A stretch of 64,000 nt of DNA from Accumulibacter sp. (GTDB taxonomy: Bacteria; Pseudomonadota; Gammaproteobacteria; Burkholderiales; Rhodocyclaceae): contig NZ_JAZKUG010000001.1 in the NCBI RefSeq assembly GCF_036625195.1, positions 3,162,001 through 3,226,000 on the forward strand, in the 5' to 3' direction. The position numbers and the translations under genes were made by a program. The notes under the pieces were generated by a model. It made no database searches. It saw only the letters and a program-made list of their open reading frames with translations, and had not been told where the DNA came from. Each line of letters begins with the position of its first letter. Position 1 is the stretch's first letter. Below, one piece after another: positions 59,258 through 64,000 of this stretch.

Positions 59258-62062
59258 ATGAGCCTTTACGACACTCTTGGCGTCAGCCCGACGGCATCAG
59301 CAGACGACATCAAGAAGGCATATCGCCGGCAAGCGATGCGGTGGCACCCGGACCGAAACCCCGAGAATCGGGCGGAAGCTGAGCGTCGGTTCAAGGAAAT
59401 TGCTCATGCGTACAGCGTTCTTTCCGATCCTATCAAACGGAAGAATTACGACGAGGCGGTCATTGGCGCGGGTTCTGCTTTCCAAGATGGAAGCGCCGAC
59501 TTCTCTGACGATAAAGCCTTCGCCACGTTCTTGGCGGCAATGCTCGACTTGGCTTTCGAGGTGGCATTACGCGGCGGCGATCAGATCACGATCTATCGGG
59601 CACTCATTGCAGGAGGTTGCCCGGAGAATATCGCACAGACCGTTGCGGCACGCGCACATGCAATGGCCAATCGACAGAGCACGAAAAACTCTCAGCGAAG
59701 CGCTTCAGAGCGTAGCAGCGAACCGCCCGGAACCGTGCCGCCAAAGCGGCAGAATGAGCGCTCACGCGGTGGAAGGAAGCCACCAGACACCATGCCATGG
59801 GCCAGGTTCTTGGCCAGAGGAATTGATCTTGCAGTGGTCGCCGTATTGGCTATCACGGCGGAAATTGCGGCGGCGGTGACGCTGCCAATCTGGGAAATGG
59901 GGGCAGTGCCATCGGCTTTACTGAGCACACTCGTCTTTGGGATCGCGTTGCTTGGATATGAAGCCGTTGCCCTCTCACTATTTGGCACCACTATAGGCAA
60001 GGTCACGTTTGGACTTCGCATCAGCGCCGCAGACGGCGGGCTCCTAGAACGGGGAAGCGCCTTCCGGCGATCCTTCTGGGTATGGGTCAGCGGCAATGCC
60101 TGTTATCTTTTCTTTCCCGCAGCAACCCTGTTTTTCTGGTGGCGAGGATACAAAGACCTCACAACAACGGGCAGCACACCGTGGGACAACAAGGCCGGAT
60201 CGATGGTTACGCAAGTAGGGATAGGCTCGTTCAGGTTCCTACTTGGAACATCGTTGAGCGTCCTGCTGCTGCTCGGCATTCTGGTCATCAGTAACCTGAA
60301 CAAGCAGGCTCTAAAGCAGGAGTTGAGGAGCGAGTTGCTTTCTGATCACGAGGTGTTTGGTAAGGCAAGTCTTTCTCGGCCGGCGAGCGGTTACCACATG
60401 TCCGCAGAAGACTTTCTTAGGGATGCCCCCCGAACTGCGCCAACCGCGAAGCCTGTGCTGGTGGTCAAGATTGGGCACGTTGCGCCACTGACAGGCCCGA
60501 TGGCGCATCTCGGCAAGGACAACGAAAACGGTGCCCGTCTGGCTATCGAAGACGCCAACGCGAAAAGGATCGAGATTGACGGCCATGTCGTTAGGTTCGA
60601 GTTGCTTGGCGAGGATGATCACGCGGACCCGAAAACCGGTATCGTTGCTGCGCAGAAATTAGTCGACGCGAAGGTCGCCGGCATCGTCGGTCACCTGAAC
60701 TCGGGTACGACCATTCCCGCCTCGGCGATCTACAACCAGACCGGCCTGCCGCAGATTTCGCCTTCGGCAACCAATCCGAAATACACTCAGCAGGGCTTCA
60801 ATACCGCCTTCCGGGTGATGGCCAACGACATCCACCAGGGTTCAGTGATCGGCGCCTACGCCGCCAAAACTATGGGCGGGAGAAAGATCACAATTATCGA
60901 TGATCGCACGGCCTATGGTCAGGGTCTGGCAGACGTGGCCGCTTTAGCTGCCATGGCCACCGGTGCTGCAAGTGTTGCCCGTGAGTTCACCAACGACAAG
61001 GCTACCGACTTCAGTGCGATTCTGAGCAAGCTCAAGGCCAACAATCCCGACGTAATCGTCTTCGCCGGAATGGACTCGATCGCAGGACCAATGCTGAAGC
61101 AGATGAGTGGGGTGGGCATACGCGCCAAGTTCATCACCGGTGACGGCGGCTGCTCGCCCGAGCTGATCAAGCTTGCCGGGCCGGCATCTGAAGGCGTCAT
61201 CTGCACGCAAGCCGGTCTGCCGGTCGACAAGCTGCCGAACGGCCAGAAGTTCGTCGAGGAGTTCACCAAGAAGTACGGCCAGATCCAGATCTATTCGCCG
61301 TACAGCTATGATGCGGTGATGGTGCTGGTCGATGCGATGAAGCGGGCGAATTCGGCCGATCCGGTCAAGTACCTGCCGGAAGTCGGCAAGACCGCCTACG
61401 ACGGTGTTACCGGCAAGATCGAGTTCGACGAGAAGGGCGATATCAAGAACGGTGCGATTACCGTTTTCGAGATCAACGATGGCAAGCTGGTAGCGCGCGA
61501 TGCAATCTACGACCCTAGAGCATACGGTGCCGTCGGTAGAGCCGTGGACAGAAAGGACCCTGTGGCGCTGACTGAAGCTCGTATGGAAAATGCGATCCGC
61601 ATCAATGACAAGTTGCGCGCAGAATCCTACCCAAATCAGGTCTCAACTATTGCGCAGTGGATTCAGAGCGGAAAAGTACAGACAAGCCAGCTAAATCCTA
61701 TTCGGTTCCGCGATATTCAAATCGCCAAACAGTATTTGCAGAGACAACGAATTCGCGAAGCACCGGCCACAGTAACAAACTACCTTAGGGACCGCGAAAC
61801 ATGGTGGATGGATAATGCTGGTTTTCACATTTATGTGACTAATCTCACCAACGAAGTCATGATGGGCATCGCTTACGAATTGGATGGCGGCGGAGACTGC
61901 AGCACACAACGACAAGGGCCATTTGTCTATTATTTAGTTCAATTCAATCCGCCGCTACAGCCTACTGAGTCACAAGTCGTCAACATACCAAAGCAAGACG
62001 ATATCATCAAACAGGTTCCTCGCGGTAAGTTTATTTGTGGGACATTGGTGAGTGTCTGGTAG
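59258..62062 (+). CDS. J-domain/RDD membrane/LivK-type binding-protein chimera
   Basis: A 934-residue fusion. Residues 1-68 are a J-domain with HPD at 30-32, so it should stimulate a DnaK-type ATPase. A basic Ser/Gln linker follows (~135-180). Residues ~180-305 form an RDD-type multi-helix membrane domain, then one more helix (~325-347). Residues ~400-745 are a branched-chain amino-acid (LivK-like) binding domain: GHVAPLTGPMAHLGKDNENGA, SGTTIPASAIYNQTGLPQISPSATN, DDRTAYGQG, SYDAVMVLVDAMKRAN. The C-terminal ~180 residues are unknown. Topology would put the J-domain inside and the binding domain outside. The binding-domain segment has genome-like composition while both flanks are AT-richer. No signal peptide exists. 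Confidence 0.85.
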   Translation: MSLYDTLGVSPTASADDIKKAYRRQAMRWHPDRNPENRAEAERRFKEIAHAYSVLSDPIKRKNYDEAVIGAGSAFQDGSADFSDDKAFATFLAAMLDLAFEVALRGGDQITIYRALIAGGCPENIAQTVAARAHAMANRQSTKNSQRSASERSSEPPGTVPPKRQNERSRGGRKPPDTMPWARFLARGIDLAVVAVLAITAEIAAAVTLPIWEMGAVPSALLSTLVFGIALLGYEAVALSLFGTTIGKVTFGLRISAADGGLLERGSAFRRSFWVWVSGNACYLFFPAATLFFWWRGYKDLTTTGSTPWDNKAGSMVTQVGIGSFRFLLGTSLSVLLLLGILVISNLNKQALKQELRSELLSDHEVFGKASLSRPASGYHMSAEDFLRDAPRTAPTAKPVLVVKIGHVAPLTGPMAHLGKDNENGARLAIEDANAKRIEIDGHVVRFELLGEDDHADPKTGIVAAQKLVDAKVAGIVGHLNSGTTIPASAIYNQTGLPQISPSATNPKYTQQGFNTAFRVMANDIHQGSVIGAYAAKTMGGRKITIIDDRTAYGQGLADVAALAAMATGAASVAREFTNDKATDFSAILSKLKANNPDVIVFAGMDSIAGPMLKQMSGVGIRAKFITGDGGCSPELIKLAGPASEGVICTQAGLPVDKLPNGQKFVEEFTKKYGQIQIYSPYSYDAVMVLVDAMKRANSADPVKYLPEVGKTAYDGVTGKIEFDEKGDIKNGAITVFEINDGKLVARDAIYDPRAYGAVGRAVDRKDPVALTEARMENAIRINDKLRAESYPNQVSTIAQWIQSGKVQTSQLNPIRFRDIQIAKQYLQRQRIREAPATVTNYLRDRETWWMDNAGFHIYVTNLTNEVMMGIAYELDGGGDCSTQRQGPFVYYLVQFNPPLQPTESQVVNIPKQDDIIKQVPRGKFICGTLVSVW

Positions 62063-62073
62063 CGGGCCAGTCG

Positions 62074-62748
62074 TCACCAGAGCAGTTCGTTGCTTTGCAA
62101 GACAAATTCAGTTCTTGCCGTGCAAACCGCCCCTTGGTTTGTAAGCCGCCGCTCGATCAGCCCCAGGCGGGCAGACATACCGGCCAGCGATACCCCAACG
62201 AAGGCATCATGCTCGGCAGTCAGTCGATTGAAGGTGCGCCAGTGCATCCCCTTTGGCCTGCCGCCGTTCAGGTTCAGGATGCCCACCTGCCAGCCCAGCC
62301 TTTCGCGGATGCTGTCGGCCCGCCGCGCGGCTCGATCATCAGCCGCTTCCCGTTGGCAGGCATACGCCAGCCGGTAACAATGACGACAGGCGAAGATGCC
62401 AGCGCCGCCGATGTAGAGCAGCGCCACGCGCCGCCCGCATCCCTCCGCCGGGCAGAGAAACCACGCGCGCCGACCGCCCAGGGTGCAAGCCGTCCATTCC
62501 AGCCGTACCGGGTAGTCCATCGGTTGCCAGTCGTTACCGCCGCTCTTGTGGCGATAGATCAAAGTCACGTGCTCGGCTTCCGTCCGCGCTTGGATAGTCG
62601 CTACCTGCTCGCCGTTGCGTGACCAGTTCAAGGTGATGCTCCGGCCCGGTGTCAGCAGGCCACCGCGTTGCAACTTGCGAACATCCAGCGGTCGCATGTC
62701 GCTTGTCGTTTCTTTGCCCCACCGCCGCCCGCTACCGAATCCGCCCAT
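62074..62748 (-). CDS. Phage/ICE-type zinc-ribbon protein
   Basis: A 224-residue protein starting MGGFGSGRRWG, a start shared by a family found in integrated elements. Two Cys pairs (CPAEGCG near residue 99 and CRHC near 121) form a likely zinc ribbon. The rest is basic and helical. GAGGCG precedes the ATG. It converges with the chimera gene and begins a leftward train of small genes. A role in DNA binding or element maintenance is a guess. Confidence 0.72.
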   Translation of the reverse strand: MGGFGSGRRWGKETTSDMRPLDVRKLQRGGLLTPGRSITLNWSRNGEQVATIQARTEAEHVTLIYRHKSGGNDWQPMDYPVRLEWTACTLGGRRAWFLCPAEGCGRRVALLYIGGAGIFACRHCYRLAYACQREAADDRAARRADSIRERLGWQVGILNLNGGRPKGMHWRTFNRLTAEHDAFVGVSLAGMSARLGLIERRLTNQGAVCTARTEFVLQSNELLW

Positions 62749-62799
62749 TGTTCACGCCTCGCTGGATTTTCCGAAATCATTTGAGAAATCGCGTGTATA

Positions 62800-63243
62800 T
62801 CAAGCCCGCGAATCGCCTGAATCCCTTGCTGTAGCTGGCGTTGCGTCGGTTCTTGATAGGGGCAGTTTTTGCGCCAGCTCCGCCGCGATTGCGACCTTGA
62901 CGCTTTCCTTCCAATCGTCGTTTTCGTGTGACGTTGGGTAGAGTGCCCGGTCAAGAATTGGCTTTGCCAACTTCTCGGCAACGGGATCGCCCCCGCTCCA
63001 TTGCTGAACGACGACGGTCAACGCGCTTGGCGCTTTTGTCTCCGGCTTGCCGACGAGATATTGACCCAGCCAGGCCCGCGCCGCGGGGTCACCGCCCTTC
63101 GCCGCTTGCAGTGCGCCCGCTACCACGTCCCGCCAATCGTCCAGGGTTACGGTTTCGAGCAGCGCCCCCATGTAATCGCTTTCGGTGCGCCGATGCGCTG
63201 CCGTACCGCGGATGAAAGATTCTTTATTGCGCTTCGCCGTCAT
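62800..63243 (-). CDS. Small basic island protein, function unknown
   Basis: A 147-residue protein with a basic N-terminus (MTAKRNKES) and a helical, Ala-rich remainder (DDWRDVVAGALQAAKGGDPAARAWLGQYLVGK). No known domain was recognised. The ATG at 63243 is used; its ribosome site (GATAGGCG) is weak. Genes of this kind recur beside DUF3987-like replication proteins in proteobacterial elements, so a replication or packaging accessory role is possible. Confidence 0.58.
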   Translation of the reverse strand: MTAKRNKESFIRGTAAHRRTESDYMGALLETVTLDDWRDVVAGALQAAKGGDPAARAWLGQYLVGKPETKAPSALTVVVQQWSGGDPVAEKLAKPILDRALYPTSHENDDWKESVKVAIAAELAQKLPLSRTDATPATARDSGDSRA

Positions 63244-63265
63244 TTCGCCTATCTCGTCTGATTGG

Positions 63266-63742
63266 TCAGTCCGGGTCAGCGTTCGCTGCCCGGCCAAGGA
63301 AGTATTGCCGTGCATCTCCGTCGTGCCTGCACAGGGCCAGCACGTCGTCGATGATGGCTCGGTCGGTTTCGGCGATCGCCGCCAGCCATGCAACAATCGC
63401 CTCTTCCTGATCGTCGGCCAGCAGAGCGTCTGACTGCTGCCGGCCCGGCTCGATCGGTTCCGCCGCCAGCGCAGCAGGGTAGGCTTCGAGCACTTCGGCA
63501 TGGGTCGCCGCTGGCGAGAAGGCCACCGTTAGCGGATTGCGGTCGGCGAAGTGCAGCCACCAGCGCCCTGAAACACCCGACGAGGTATCTTCGCCGATCG
63601 GCTCAGCTTCAGCAGGGATTGATCTTTCTTGCTCTATGGGCGAACTGCAAAAACCGCGTAAATCAATTCTTGCAGTTTTTGCAGTCGCCTCCATGGACGA
63701 ATATTTTTCGTCCAAGCCCTTCAGGCGATCTAGGTAGTTCAT
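63266..63742 (-). CDS. Small acidic island protein, function unknown
   Basis: A 158-residue acidic protein (MNYLDRLKGLDEKYS start). Two regions are visible: an N-terminal helix-loop and a C-terminal domain with ADDQEEAIVAWLAAIAETDRAII. Its ATG overlaps the stop of the upstream DUF3987-like fragment (ATGA), showing that it belonged to the same operon. I do not recognise a family. Confidence 0.65.
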   Translation of the reverse strand: MNYLDRLKGLDEKYSSMEATAKTARIDLRGFCSSPIEQERSIPAEAEPIGEDTSSGVSGRWWLHFADRNPLTVAFSPAATHAEVLEAYPAALAAEPIEPGRQQSDALLADDQEEAIVAWLAAIAETDRAIIDDVLALCRHDGDARQYFLGRAANADPD

Positions 63743-63897
63743 AGTCCCGCCCTTTCTGCGCCAGGGGAAACGCAGTAAACCGGATCGGCAGGACGGCCCA
63801 CGCCAGAGCGCGCAGGCGCTTCAATCTCGATCAGCCATCCATGCTCATGTAGCAGACGACAAGCCTTCTTGACGCCCTCCCGATCGGTCAGAGAGGG
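63739..63897 (-). pseudogene. C-terminal remnant of a DUF3987-like (primase/helicase-type) gene cut by an IS
   Basis: The minus strand reads LTDREGVKKACRLLHEHGW then LIEIEAPARSGVGRPADPVY before a TGA at 63739-63741. This is the winged-helix-like tail typical of DUF3987/YfjI-type proteins of integrated elements. The upstream part is interrupted near 63900 by the IS3-family end. The remnant is in frame and has lost its start, so it is a truncated gene or is split by the insertion. Confidence 0.6.
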
Positions 63898-63899
63898 GG

Positions 63900-64000
63900 C
63901 CCCGGAATTTTGGACAGCAGGATAAGTGGTAGCCTTGCCCCATTGAACGGCTGCGGAAGCAGCCCCAACAGGAGCGAGAGCATGACGAGAAGGACGAGGC
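63900..64000 (+). mobile_element. Left end of an IS3-family insertion sequence (partial)
   Basis: The sequence GGAATTTTGGACAGCAG begins near 63904 and fits the terminal region of an IS3-family element. The first transposase ORF starts 80 bp further in, the usual distance. The element continues beyond the window, so its right end and target duplication are not visible. Confidence 0.65.
63982..64000 (+). CDS. IS3-family transposase OrfA, N-terminal fragment
   Basis: Only six codons (MTRRTR) are in the window. CAGGAGCGAGAGC precedes the ATG. The start matches the common IS3-group OrfA beginning. The rest lies beyond the window edge. Confidence 0.55.

Overview
The window is GC-rich bacterial chromosome, most consistent with a betaproteobacterium of the Rhodocyclales, plausibly a relative of Candidatus Accumulibacter. 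This is an inference from gene content: two PEP-CTERM surface proteins, a class III PPK2 polyphosphate kinase, a persulfide-detoxification cluster, c-di-GMP signalling and a periplasmic-heme chemoreceptor. No rRNA or ribosomal protein is present to fix the taxonomy. No CRISPR array was seen.

Layout. 0.2-5.2 kb: PAS histidine kinase, diguanylate cyclase, DusC and a TrmB-like tRNA methyltransferase. 5.2-10.6 kb: a 35-bp tandem duplication, tRNA-Gly(CCC), three small lipoproteins, one large glycine-rich lipoprotein and a DUF2721 protein. 10.8-14.9 kb: a compact three-gene operon (Nudix hydrolase; TIR/deoxyribosyltransferase-like plus macro domain; SIR2 plus degenerate CHAT) whose members all point to NAD+/ADP-ribose chemistry. 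This is the best candidate for an undescribed conflict or signalling system. 15-25 kb: heme-PilZ chemoreceptor, cardiolipin synthase, PEP-CTERM protein, MarC, a FadL-type porin with secreted partners, and PPK2. 25.3-34.7 kb: a TumE-like toxin-antitoxin pair, SulP, CorA, SYLF protein, a porin-like protein, an MscK-like channel and a second PEP-CTERM protein. Both PEP-CTERM genes are preceded by a -24/-12 (sigma-54) element.

34.8-38.8 kb is a sulfur island. An ArsR/BigR-type repressor heads a leftward operon (two YeeE/YedE halves, OsmC, heme-type DUF3365) and faces a persulfide-dioxygenase-like gene plus a TauE exporter, with overlapping divergent promoters between them. 39-58 kb holds RtcB, CysK, YiaA, a PLD-FHA protein, an MpaB-like protein, a monooxygenase, a hydrolase and an acyl-CoA ligase. 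It continues with a zinc-ribbon PD-(D/E)XK nuclease, phosphatidylserine decarboxylase, a queuosine-precursor transporter, a murein amidase coupled to a SEC-C/TPR/OGT-like glycosyltransferase, UvrC and PgsA. Decayed ParE-like and Uma2-like fragments lie in two gene-poor gaps at 42.0-43.1 kb.

After tRNA-Gly(GCC) and tRNA-Cys (57.9-58.2 kb) the character changes to an accessory island. It holds a small orphan gene with a structured upstream region, a 934-residue J-domain/RDD/LivK chimera with an internal composition switch, and a train of phage/ICE-type small genes. The island runs off the window at an IS3-family element that has cut a DUF3987-like gene.
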